From: Microbacterium sulfonylureivorans
GTDB taxonomy: Bacteria > Actinomycetota > Actinomycetes > Actinomycetales > Microbacteriaceae
Length of the DNA stretch: 64,000 bases
Reading direction: 5' to 3'
Assembly: GCF_003999995.1 (NCBI RefSeq)
Contig: NZ_RJAD01000001.1
Location: 930,001-994,000 of the forward strand
Position numbers and translations under genes: made by a program. The notes under the pieces are model-generated. The model made no database searches, was not told the DNA's origin, and saw nothing but the letters and a program-made list of their open reading frames with translations. This document shows, piece after piece, positions 33,494-41,016 of this stretch; position 1 is the first letter of the stretch; every line of letters starts with the position of its first letter.

Positions 33494-34773
33494 GCGATCG
33501 GCTCCATGACCTCGAGGCCGCCCAGATACGGGCGGAGCACCTCGGGCACGACGACGGAGCCGTCTTCGCGCTGGTGCGTCTCGAGGATCGCGACGATCCA
33601 CCGGGTCGTGGCCAGCGTGCCGTTGAGCGTCGCGACGTGCTCGGTCTTGCCGCTCCCCTTGCCCGGTTCGGCGGGGAGGCGGTGGCGGATGTCGAGCCGG
33701 CGCGCCTGGTACGTCGTGCAGTTCGACGTCGAGGTCAGCTCGCGGTAGGCGTTCTGCGTCGGCACCCACGCCTCCACGTCGTACTTGCGCGCCGCGCTCG
33801 AGCCGAGGTCGCCTGCGGCGACGTCGATGACGCGGTAGCTGAGGCCGAGGTCCTGCAGCAGCGCCTCCTGCAGCGCCACGAGCCGGAGGTGCTCGGCCTC
33901 GGCATCCTCGGCGGTCGTGTAGACGAACATCTCGAGCTTGTTGAACTGGTGCACGCGGATGATGCCGCGGGTGTCCTTGCCGTACGACCCGGCCTCGCGG
34001 CGATAGCACGTCGACCAGCCGGCGTAGCGCTTCGCGCCCTTGCCCAGATCGAGGATCTCGTCCATGTGGTAGCCGGCCAGCGGCACCTCGCTGGTGCCGA
34101 CGAGGTACATGTCGTCGTCTTCGAGGTGGTAGACCTCGGCCGCGTGCTGGCCGAGGAACCCGGTGCCGCGCATGATCTCGGGCCGCACCAGCGTCGGCGG
34201 GATGAGCGGGATGAAACCGGCCTGCAGCGCGCGGTCGAGCGCCAGGTTCATGAGCGCGATCTCGAGTCGCGCGCCGATGCCCTTGAGGAAGTAGAACCGG
34301 CTGCCCGACACCTTCGTGCCGCGCTCCATGTCGATCGCGTCGAGCTTCTCACCCAGCTCGAGGTGGTCGCGCGGCTCGAAGCCGAAAGCCGGGACCTCGC
34401 CGTGCGTGCGGAGCGTGACGAAGTCCTCCTCGCCGCCCGCCGGGACGCCGTCGATCACGATGTTCTCGATCTTGGCGAGGGCGAGAGCGGATGCCTCCTC
34501 CGCCGCCGTCACGGCGTGCTGAGCCTGCTTGACCCGCTCGCTGAGCTCCTTCGCCTCGGCGACGAGCGCCGCCTTCTCGTCCTTCGGCGCCTGAGCGACC
34601 TTCTTGCCGTGGACGTTCTGCGCCGCCCGGAGCTCCTCGAAGGCGGTGATCGCGGCACGGCGATCGCGGTCGGCCTCCAGAGCGGCGTCGACGGTGTCAG
34701 GAGACTCTCCGCGGGCCTCCTGCGACCGCTTGACCAGCACGGGATTCTCGCGAAGAAGGACAGGATCGATCAC
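33490..34773 (-). CDS. serS: Seryl-tRNA synthetase
   Basis: 427 aa from GTG 34773, full length for the family. The N-terminal coiled-coil arm (about 30-100) binds the long variable arm of tRNA-Ser. The class II catalytic core shows the TSEVPL serine-site motif, [21 protein letters not shown] (motif 2 region, written here as adjoining YRREAGSYG and RGIIRVHQF), and the motif 3 region near [16 protein letters not shown]. It charges the tRNA-Ser genes found in this window. It is divergent from the lipid kinase gene across 65 bp and leads the HAD gene. Confidence 0.97.
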   Translation of the reverse strand: MIDPVLLRENPVLVKRSQEARGESPDTVDAALEADRDRRAAITAFEELRAAQNVHGKKVAQAPKDEKAALVAEAKELSERVKQAQHAVTAAEEASALALAKIENIVIDGVPAGGEEDFVTLRTHGEVPAFGFEPRDHLELGEKLDAIDMERGTKVSGSRFYFLKGIGARLEIALMNLALDRALQAGFIPLIPPTLVRPEIMRGTGFLGQHAAEVYHLEDDDMYLVGTSEVPLAGYHMDEILDLGKGAKRYAGWSTCYRREAGSYGKDTRGIIRVHQFNKLEMFVYTTAEDAEAEHLRLVALQEALLQDLGLSYRVIDVAAGDLGSSAARKYDVEAWVPTQNAYRELTSTSNCTTYQARRLDIRHRLPAEPGKGSGKTEHVATLNGTLATTRWIVAILETHQREDGSVVVPEVLRPYLGGLEVMEPIA

Positions 34774-34838
34774 CCTTCAACCTTAGTCGGCGGGCGGGAC
34801 GCGGCATCCTGCCCCTCACCTGGCCATAATCTGTAGGC

Positions 34839-35939
34839 ATGGCCGCCACCGCACCCGACGACGAGAGTGCGGGGCGATCCCCCTCTCAGGGCGGCGGCGA
34901 AGAGCGGCAGGTCGATCAGGAAGGCCAGACTGTCGCGATCGACGGCGGAGCAGAGCATCGGAGCCCGACAGCGGCTCTGATCTACAACCCGATCAAGGCA
35001 GACGGCGCCGCCCTGCGGGCGGCGCTCACGCGCCTCTCCGCCCGGGCCGGCTGGGCGGAGCCCCTCTTCTTCGAGACCACGGTCGACGACCTGGGCGACG
35101 ACGTGACGCGCCAGGCACTCGACGCCGGAGCCGATGCCGTGCTGGTCGCCGGCGGCGACGGGACCGTGCGCGCCGTGTCCGAGGCGATGAGCGGATCCGG
35201 CGTACGCCTGGCGATCGTCCCGAGCGGCACCGGCAACCTGCTCGCCCGCAACCTGAAGCTGCCCCTGGCCGAGCCCGAGGCGATGATGCGCGCCGTGTTC
35301 GACGGCGACACCCTTCCGATGGACGTCGGATGGTCGCGGCTCCAGCGTCCCGACGGGACGCACGAGGAGCACGCGTTCGTCGTCATGGGCGGGATCGGGC
35401 TCGACGCGGCCATGATCGCCAACACCAGCCCGCAGCTGAAGAAGACCGTGGGATGGGTGGCGTACGTCGACGGCGCGGCGAGGTCGCTGCCCAGCGCGAA
35501 ACCGTTCCGAGTGATGTACCAGCTGCCCGAGGCGCGACTGCACTCGGCGCGGGTGCAGAGCATCCTGTTCGCGAACTGCGGCTCGCTGCCCGCCGGCCTC
35601 GAACTCATCCCCGACGCGTCCGTCGCGGACGGCGCGCTCGACATCGTGATCTTCCAGCCCAAGGGCCCGCTGGGCTGGATCTTCGTCTGGCGCCGGGTCG
35701 CGTGGGACAACAGCGTCCTCCGTCGCTTCCGCGCCGGGCGGCGCGTGATCGCGCTGCGCACGAAGGACAACTCGGTGCGGTACTCCCGGGGCAGCGGGAT
35801 CGAGATCGCCACCCACGAGCCCAAGCCGGTGCAGCTCGACGGCGACGAGTTCGGGGAGGCCGTGGCGGTCCGCACCCGCGTCGACCCCGGCGCTCTGCTC
35901 ATCGTGATCCCGAAGTCGCACCCGACCCACGGTCTCTGA
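34839..35939 (+). CDS. Diacylglycerol/lipid kinase family protein
   Basis: 366 aa. After a hydrophilic, poorly conserved N-terminus (about 1-42) comes the DAGK catalytic domain: LIYNPIKADG, VAGGDGTVRAVSEAM, and VPSGTGNLLARNL (nucleotide-binding GGDGT and GTGN). The C-terminal beta-rich domain includes VMGGIGLDAAMI and the late EPKPVQLDGDEFG motif. It phosphorylates a lipid or sphingoid-like alcohol at the membrane. CATAAT at 34825-34830 is a possible -10 box ending 8 nt before the ATG, and no Shine-Dalgarno sequence is present, so the mRNA may be leaderless. Confidence 0.93.
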   Translation: MAATAPDDESAGRSPSQGGGEERQVDQEGQTVAIDGGAEHRSPTAALIYNPIKADGAALRAALTRLSARAGWAEPLFFETTVDDLGDDVTRQALDAGADAVLVAGGDGTVRAVSEAMSGSGVRLAIVPSGTGNLLARNLKLPLAEPEAMMRAVFDGDTLPMDVGWSRLQRPDGTHEEHAFVVMGGIGLDAAMIANTSPQLKKTVGWVAYVDGAARSLPSAKPFRVMYQLPEARLHSARVQSILFANCGSLPAGLELIPDASVADGALDIVIFQPKGPLGWIFVWRRVAWDNSVLRRFRAGRRVIALRTKDNSVRYSRGSGIEIATHEPKPVQLDGDEFGEAVAVRTRVDPGALLIVIPKSHPTHGL

Positions 35940-35974
35940 CCCGCGTCTGCCCCGTTCGCCCGCACGCGCGGCGT

Positions 35975-36196
35975 CGCGTCCCGCACGTAAGTGGTCGCGT
36001 CCCGCACGTACGTCGTCGCGTCCCCCACGTGCGTCGGTTCGCGTCCCGCACGTACGTCGTCGCGACCCGCACGTGCGGCGTCGCGTCCCGCACGTACGGC
36101 GGTTCGCGTCCCGCGCGTACGTCGGTTCGCGTCCCGCCAGTACGTCGGTTCGCGTCCCGCACGTACGGCGGTTCGCGTCCCGCACGTACGTCGGTT
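35975..36196. repeat. Intergenic tandem array of ten 21/23-bp units
   Basis: Ten head-to-tail copies of a unit like CGCGTCCCGCACGTACGTCG followed by GT or GTT. Units are 21 bp (copies 1, 2, 4, 5) or 23 bp (copy 3 and copies 6-10), with a few substitutions. The unit contains the palindrome CGTACG. Open frames cross it by chance because units lack stops, but the 21/23 mix breaks any fixed reading frame. There are no spacers, so it is not CRISPR. It begins about 35 bp after the lipid kinase stop. Confidence 0.9.
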
Positions 36197-36197
36197 T

Positions 36198-36248
36198 GTG
36201 TGGAGTAGAGCTCTGTTTGCGGAGCCCGTATCGGCAACTACTCCACAC
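36198..36248. repeat. Intergenic inverted-repeat element E1
   Basis: GTGTGGAGTAG (36198-36208) is a perfect inverted repeat of CTACTCCACAC (36238-36248), with a 29-nt loop. It directly follows the tandem array and shares GTTTGTGTGGAG-like bases with the element at 37408-37470. Confidence 0.6.
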
Positions 36249-36366
36249 CCGCGGGAGAGGCGGGGCGGGGGCGTGGGGCGGGGGTGTGGGGCGGGGCGGG
36301 GGGCGGGGCGTGGGGCGGGGGCGTGGGGCGGGGGCGTGGGGCGGGGGCGTGAGGGGGCGAGGCTCC
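36249..36366 (+). other. G-rich low-complexity tract (GGGGC/GGGGT runs)
   Basis: About 115 bases of GGGGCG, GGGGGCGTG and GGGGTGTG repeats on the plus strand, with very few A or T. Many G-runs of four or five could form G-quadruplexes. It lies between the tandem array and the endonuclease-like gene; no protein is supported here. Confidence 0.75.
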
Positions 36367-36450
36367 TGCACAGGGGCGCGCGGGCACGGGGATTGCACGG
36401 GAGTGGGCGCTGACCGGGTCGGCGGACGACGACAGCGCGAGCATGAACCA

Positions 36451-37419
36451 GTGCGACGGCCACGACCTCTGCCTCCCGGACTCGACGCGACATCCTTTCT
36501 CGTCCGCGACGCCGTCGCTGCCGGGGCCACACCCGCTCGGACTCGCCGGAGCGATCTTCGCGCTCCGATGCGCGGCGTTCGTGTCTTCGCGGGGTCGGAT
36601 GCCGTACGCACGGCATCGGTCCCGGGCGAGTCTGACTGGGATTACGTCCACGCCATCGTCACCGCCAAGGCGCAGGCCGTCGCGAAGGGGATGACGCCGG
36701 CCGCAGTGTTCAGCCATGCGACCGCGGCGCATCTGCACGGGATGCCGCTTCCCCCGCGCCTCGCGCTGTCGACGACGCTCCACGTCTCGGTCGCGCGCCA
36801 GGAGGATCGGCCACGCATCGACGGGATCGACTCACACCTGTCGCCACGCGACGTGCGGACCGTGGCCCGTGTCGGCGACCTGCGCGTGACGCCGCCGGTA
36901 TCGACGTGGGTGGCGCTGGCGAGCGTGCTGACGGTGCGGGAGCTGATCGTCGTCGGAGACCACCTCGTTCGTCGTCGGGCGCCGGACGCGACGGTGGCCG
37001 ATCTCCGCCGCGCCGTCGAGAGGTCGGCCGGGCGGCACGGAATCAAGCGGCTGCGGGCCGCTGTCGAACTCGTGCGCCCTCGCACCGACTCTCCGAAGGA
37101 GACCGAGCTTCGGATGATCCTCCTCGATCATGGCCTTCCCGAGCCGGTCGTGAATCATCCGATCCGCGACCAGTGGGACCGCCTGATCAGGCACGGCGAT
37201 CTGGCCTACCCCGACCACCGCGTGCTGATCGAGTATGACGGCGAGATCCATCGACTCGACGAGGCGCAGTACCGCCTCGACAAGGAGCAGCTGGACCGCA
37301 TCCTCGCCGAGGGATGGGTGGTGATCCACGTCCTGAAGCAGCACCTGACTCATCCGCGCGGCATCGCGGCCCGCGTACGTCGCGCGCTGCAAGCCCGCGC
37401 TCACCGCCCGTTTGTGTGA
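36451..37419 (+). CDS. AbiEi/DUF559-type protein with endonuclease-like domain
   Basis: 322 aa from GTG 36451, or 283 aa from ATG 36568; neither start has a clear ribosome-binding site. The N-terminus has a winged-helix-like entry (DLRAPMRGVRVFAG) and GMTPAAVFSHATAAHLHGMP, typical of AbiEi-like antitoxin/regulator proteins. The C-terminus (HGDLAYPDHRVLIEYDGEIH, then GWVVIHVLK) has the D...ExDG pattern of DUF559/Vsr-like nuclease folds. Such genes are widespread in actinobacteria with unknown function. No toxin partner is adjacent. Its 3' end enters the hairpin element at 37408. Confidence 0.75.
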   Translation: MRRPRPLPPGLDATSFLVRDAVAAGATPARTRRSDLRAPMRGVRVFAGSDAVRTASVPGESDWDYVHAIVTAKAQAVAKGMTPAAVFSHATAAHLHGMPLPPRLALSTTLHVSVARQEDRPRIDGIDSHLSPRDVRTVARVGDLRVTPPVSTWVALASVLTVRELIVVGDHLVRRRAPDATVADLRRAVERSAGRHGIKRLRAAVELVRPRTDSPKETELRMILLDHGLPEPVVNHPIRDQWDRLIRHGDLAYPDHRVLIEYDGEIHRLDEAQYRLDKEQLDRILAEGWVVIHVLKQHLTHPRGIAARVRRALQARAHRPFV

Positions 37420-37470
37420 AGAAGGTGGCGTTTCCGCGTGCATGGAACGGCATCATCTCCACACAAACGG
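37408..37470. repeat. Intergenic inverted-repeat element E2 / possible terminator
   Basis: CCGTTTGTGTG (37408-37418) pairs perfectly with CACACAAACGG (37460-37470). Inside, CGTTTCC and GGAACG form a second stem. The left arm overlaps the last codons of the endonuclease-like gene. It lies between convergent genes and may act as a terminator. Confidence 0.6.
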
Positions 37471-37497
37471 CACACGGGCGGGGAGGGGAGAGGGGGG

Positions 37498-38481
37498 TCA
37501 GCCCTTCACGGCGCCGCCGAGGCCGGCGGAGCGGAGGAAGACGGACTGGAAGATCAGGAACATCGCGATCGGGATCAGGGTCGCGATCGCGAGCGCCGCC
37601 AGGAACACGTCGAGCTCGGTCTGGGACTGAACGGCCGGGAGGCGCACCGACAGCGGCTGCACCGCCGGATCGGGGAGCACCAGCATCGGCCAGAGGTAGT
37701 CCTTCCAGGCCGCGATGATCGCGAACACCGAGACGACGCCGAGGATCGGCTTCGACATCGGGAGCACGATCGACCAGAACAGGCGGAACGGGCCGGCCCC
37801 GTCCGTGCGAGCAGCCTCGAAGACCTCGCGCGGCAGATTGTCGAAGAAGCGCTTCACCAGAAGGATGTTGAACGCGTTCGCTCCCATCGGCAGCCAGACG
37901 GCGAGGTAGTTGTTGAGAAGGCTGACGTCGCCCAGGAGGGGCGGGTTGACGATCGTCAGGTACAGCGGCACGAGAAGGACGATCCCGGGGATGAAGAGCG
38001 TCGCGAGCACCAGCGCGCTCAGCACCGGTGCGTACTTCGGCCGCAGCACCGAGAGCGCGTACCCGGCGGTCGTCGCGATGAACAGCTGCACGACCCAGGC
38101 GCCGAGGGCGATGACGATCGTGTTCCAGAAGTAGAGGTCGATGTGGATGTCGTTCCACGCCGTCGACAGGTTGGCCCAGTCCATCCCGTTCGGCCAGAGC
38201 GCGAACGGCTGCTGAATGGTGTCCTGCGTGGGCGTGATCGCCGACTTCGCGAGCCACAGGATCGGCCCGAGGCCGGCGATGACGAGCGTGACGGCGAGGA
38301 AGACGTGGGTCAGCGACATCCCGAACCTCGTGCCGGGCCGGCGACGCTCGGAGTCCGAGACGATCGTGCGGTCGGCCAGATCGTCGAGCGACTCGCGCTT
38401 GCGGCCGCCGCCGGTGCCGCGCCGCGACATCCACCCGCGCAGTCCCTCGCGACCCTCTGCGTTGCTGATCGAAGTGGTCAT
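37498..38481 (-). CDS. Sugar ABC transporter permease (MalG/AglG type)
   Basis: 327 aa from ATG 38481, overlapping the stop of the preceding permease gene by 4 nt. Six membrane helices begin about residue 55, and the cytoplasmic EAA loop reads EAARTDGAGPFRLFWSIVLP (about 228-247), the contact site for the ATPase. It is the last gene of an operon GH13, binding protein, permease, permease. No ATP-binding subunit is encoded, so a shared MsiK-like ATPase elsewhere is likely (family knowledge). Confidence 0.93.
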   Translation of the reverse strand: MTTSISNAEGREGLRGWMSRRGTGGGRKRESLDDLADRTIVSDSERRRPGTRFGMSLTHVFLAVTLVIAGLGPILWLAKSAITPTQDTIQQPFALWPNGMDWANLSTAWNDIHIDLYFWNTIVIALGAWVVQLFIATTAGYALSVLRPKYAPVLSALVLATLFIPGIVLLVPLYLTIVNPPLLGDVSLLNNYLAVWLPMGANAFNILLVKRFFDNLPREVFEAARTDGAGPFRLFWSIVLPMSKPILGVVSVFAIIAAWKDYLWPMLVLPDPAVQPLSVRLPAVQSQTELDVFLAALAIATLIPIAMFLIFQSVFLRSAGLGGAVKG

Positions 38482-39443
38482 GAGGTGCTCCAGCGGTTCG
38501 TGAGCCTGAAGTACAGCCAGGACAGGATCGCCAGGACGATCGCAAGCAGCACCGACACCGCCGTCGCCTCGCCGTAGTCGCCGCCGAGGCTGTTGCGGAA
38601 CGCCTTGTCGTAGATATAGAGCAGGATCGTCTTCGTCGCGCCGGCCGGGCCGCCGCCGGTGAACAGGAACGGCTCGAGGAACACCTGCGCGGTCGCGATG
38701 ATCTGCAGGATGAACATGATGAAGAGGATGCCGCGCAGCTGCGGCAGCGTGACGTGCCAGACCTTCCGCCAGATGCCCGCGCCGTCGACCTCGGCGGCGT
38801 CGTAGAGCTCCGGCGGCACCGAGAGCAGCGCGGCGAGGTAGATGATGATCGACCCGCCGGCCGCGGCCCACGTCGCCTCGAGCACCAGCGCCGGCATCGC
38901 CTGGGCTGCCGACGAGAGCCATGGCTGCGGCGCTATGCCGACCCAGCCGAGCACCGTGTTGAAGACGCCCGACGGATCGGCGCTGTAGAAGAACTTCCAC
39001 AGCAGCACGGCGACCACGGGCGGGATCACGACAGGGAGGTAGGCGAGTGCCGAGTACAGCCCCTTGCCGCGGCGCACCTCGCTCATGAGCACCGCGACGA
39101 ACAGCGGGATCGGGAAGCCGAACAGCAGCGCCAGCAGCGCGAAGTAGATCGTGTTGATCACCGCTCGGCCGAGTTCGGGGTCGGTGAGCACGGCGACGTA
39201 GTTGTCGAAGCCCACCCACTCCGAGACGATCATGTTCGTCTTCTGGAGGCTCATGACCACCGACTGCACGATCGGCGACCACGAGAAGAAGACGAACACG
39301 AACAGCATGGGCAGCACGAACACGAGGTTCGCGAGCCCCCCGCCGCGGTACCAGGTGAGCGGCGAGCGCCTGGTCCTCCGGCGGGCGGGCGGTGCAGGAG
39401 GTGCGGATGCCGCGGCCGGCCGCTCCTCGGTGGTCATCGTCAT
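38478..39443 (-). CDS. Sugar ABC transporter permease (MalF/AglF type)
   Basis: 321 aa from ATG 39443 (AAGG 7 nt upstream); the frame extends to 39518 without support. The Pro/Arg-rich N-terminus is followed by six membrane helices and the EAA loop YDAAEVDGAGIWRKVWHVTL (about 220-240). With the downstream permease it forms the membrane channel for the oligosaccharide delivered by the lipoprotein at 39617. The 173-bp gap to that gene contains two hairpins. Confidence 0.93.
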   Translation of the reverse strand: MTMTTEERPAAASAPPAPPARRRTRRSPLTWYRGGGLANLVFVLPMLFVFVFFSWSPIVQSVVMSLQKTNMIVSEWVGFDNYVAVLTDPELGRAVINTIYFALLALLFGFPIPLFVAVLMSEVRRGKGLYSALAYLPVVIPPVVAVLLWKFFYSADPSGVFNTVLGWVGIAPQPWLSSAAQAMPALVLEATWAAAGGSIIIYLAALLSVPPELYDAAEVDGAGIWRKVWHVTLPQLRGILFIMFILQIIATAQVFLEPFLFTGGGPAGATKTILLYIYDKAFRNSLGGDYGEATAVSVLLAIVLAILSWLYFRLTNRWSTS

Positions 39444-39481
39444 CGGGTGCCTTTGCTGGAGTTCATCGTGCGTTCGGGGCG

Positions 39482-39554
39482 TTTCGTCTCGCTTCGCCCG
39501 CTCGACGACCAGGAGCACCGGTCATCGAGCGAGGATCGAGGCGACGAGACGAAA
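39482..39554. repeat. Imperfect inverted repeat in binding-protein/permease spacer
   Basis: TTTCGTCTCG (39482-39491) pairs with CGAGACGAAA (39545-39554), with further partial pairing inside (GCTCGA near 39500 and TCGAGC near 39525). It is the second hairpin of the spacer and may help separate expression of the binding protein from the permeases. Confidence 0.45.
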
Positions 39555-39565
39555 TGCGTCGGACG

Positions 39566-39607
39566 GGATGCCGCGCCCCGGCGGGCGAGCGCCGGGGCGC
39601 GGCATCC
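39566..39607 (-). terminator. Strong intra-operon hairpin after binding-protein gene (attenuator/REP-like)
   Basis: A perfect 18-bp GC-rich stem (39566-39583 with 39590-39607) has a 6-nt loop, 9 nt beyond the stop of the binding-protein gene. As in malE-malF of enterobacteria, such a hairpin would stabilise the binding-protein mRNA end or partly stop transcription, giving excess binding protein over permeases (inference). Confidence 0.75.
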
Positions 39608-39616
39608 GCTTCGTCG

Positions 39617-40984
39617 TTACGAGTCGAGCAGCGCCTGCGCGTCGGTCTGGGCCTGCGCGAGGAGTGCGTCGATGTCGGCGTTCTCATCGGTGAGGACCGT
39701 CTGGACGACCTTGTCGAGCAGTGCATAGACCTCCTGGGTCTTCACCTTCGCCTCGCCGACCGGGGCCTGGTCCCAGATGGCGTCGGTGAACGGCGCCATC
39801 TGCTCCCGCGGCACGTTGATGTACTCGTCGATCCAGACGAGCGACTCCTCGTACAGCTCGCGGCTCAGCACCGGGAGGAGCGGGGTGCCGACGGCCTGAC
39901 CCGACTCGTTGAGCGTCTTCGCGTCGAGCTTGGCGGCGTCCTCGTCGAGGAGCTTCTGCATGTAGTACCAGTCGATCCACTCGACGCCGGCGGCCTTCGT
40001 CTCGTCGTCGATGGTCGGGCTCATCACGGCGATGTCGCCGCCGCCGAGCGTGCCCGGGTCCTCGCCCTCGAGCGGGATGACGGTGAGGCCGTAGACCTCC
40101 GAGTCGAGCCCGAAGTCGCGCACGAGCGCCGTGTAGATGTCGGATCCGGTCGTGTACATGCCGATGTTGCCGGCGGCGAACTCCTGGTTGATCGTGCCCC
40201 AGTCGAGGTCGACCTTCGAGCCGAACGAGCCGTCCTCCCACTTCAGCGCGTGCAGGAACTCCAGGACCCCCCGCGTGGCGTCGTTGTCGATCGTCGACTC
40301 GGCGGTGCCGTCGCCGTTGTCGGTCTGCGTACGACCGCCGCGGGCGACCGTGCCCACCGTCAGCTGCCAGCCGCCGGTGTTGTTGATCGCCATCTGCGAG
40401 TAGCCGGCCTTGCCGGTCGCGTCGGTGATCTGCTTGGCGTACTCGCGCACCTCGTCCCACGTCGTGGGCGGGCTGTCGGGATCGAGGCCGGCGGCCTCGA
40501 ACAGCTCGCGGTTGTAGGAGAGCGCGTTGGCGTACGCCTGGCGCGGGAAGCCGTAGATCCGGCCGTCCGACCCGGTGACGCCGTCGAGGATGATCGGGTT
40601 GAAGCTGTCGGTGTAGCCGAGCTCGTCCATCTCCTCGGTGACGTCCATGAGCTGGTCGTTCTCGAGGAGCGTCTTCGCGTCGGTGAACGGGACCGTGAAC
40701 ACGTCGGGCAGGCTGCCGCCGGCGAGCTGGACCGCGAACGTCGGCCCCTCCCACTCGTACTCGACACCGATGATGTCGATGTCGGGGTGCTCCTCCTCGA
40801 ACTGCTCCTCCTGCGCGGCGAACGCCTCGTACGCCGCGGCGTCGGCGCCCGGGGGGAACGTCGCGACGCGCAGTTCGGTCTTTCCGCCGGCATCCTCGCC
40901 TCCGCCGGCCGCACAGCCGACGAGCGCGCCGACGGTCGCCAACGTGGCGACACCGGCGAGCAGGACCCTTGCTGGTGACTTCAT
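39617..40984 (-). CDS. Sugar ABC transporter substrate-binding lipoprotein
   Basis: 455 aa from ATG 40984; AAGGA lies 7 nt upstream, better than the ATG at 40990. A signal peptide with lipobox LVGC (Cys about 24) is followed by the mature family 1 binding protein (TELRVATFPPGADAAAYEAF, GSLPDVFTVPF, YGFPRQAYANALSYN, TTWDEVREYAKQI). The GH13 gene upstream in the operon suggests alpha-glucosides such as maltose, trehalose-like or sucrose-like sugars as ligands (inference). Confidence 0.93.
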   Translation of the reverse strand: MKSPARVLLAGVATLATVGALVGCAAGGGEDAGGKTELRVATFPPGADAAAYEAFAAQEEQFEEEHPDIDIIGVEYEWEGPTFAVQLAGGSLPDVFTVPFTDAKTLLENDQLMDVTEEMDELGYTDSFNPIILDGVTGSDGRIYGFPRQAYANALSYNRELFEAAGLDPDSPPTTWDEVREYAKQITDATGKAGYSQMAINNTGGWQLTVGTVARGGRTQTDNGDGTAESTIDNDATRGVLEFLHALKWEDGSFGSKVDLDWGTINQEFAAGNIGMYTTGSDIYTALVRDFGLDSEVYGLTVIPLEGEDPGTLGGGDIAVMSPTIDDETKAAGVEWIDWYYMQKLLDEDAAKLDAKTLNESGQAVGTPLLPVLSRELYEESLVWIDEYINVPREQMAPFTDAIWDQAPVGEAKVKTQEVYALLDKVVQTVLTDENADIDALLAQAQTDAQALLDS

Positions 40985-41016
40985 CGTCATTTCCTTTCGT
41001 GGTGGCGGTATCCGCG

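Noticed and set aside
33574..34836. 420-codon plus-strand frame across serS
   Set aside because: Antisense shadow of serS, whose motifs are unmistakable on the minus strand.
35975..36196. CRISPR array
   Set aside because: Units are contiguous with no unique spacers, and no cas genes are present.
36073..36450. N-terminal extension of the endonuclease-like gene through the tandem array
   Set aside because: The frame is open only because the repeat lacks stops; the peptide is repeat-derived and absent from the family's expected start.
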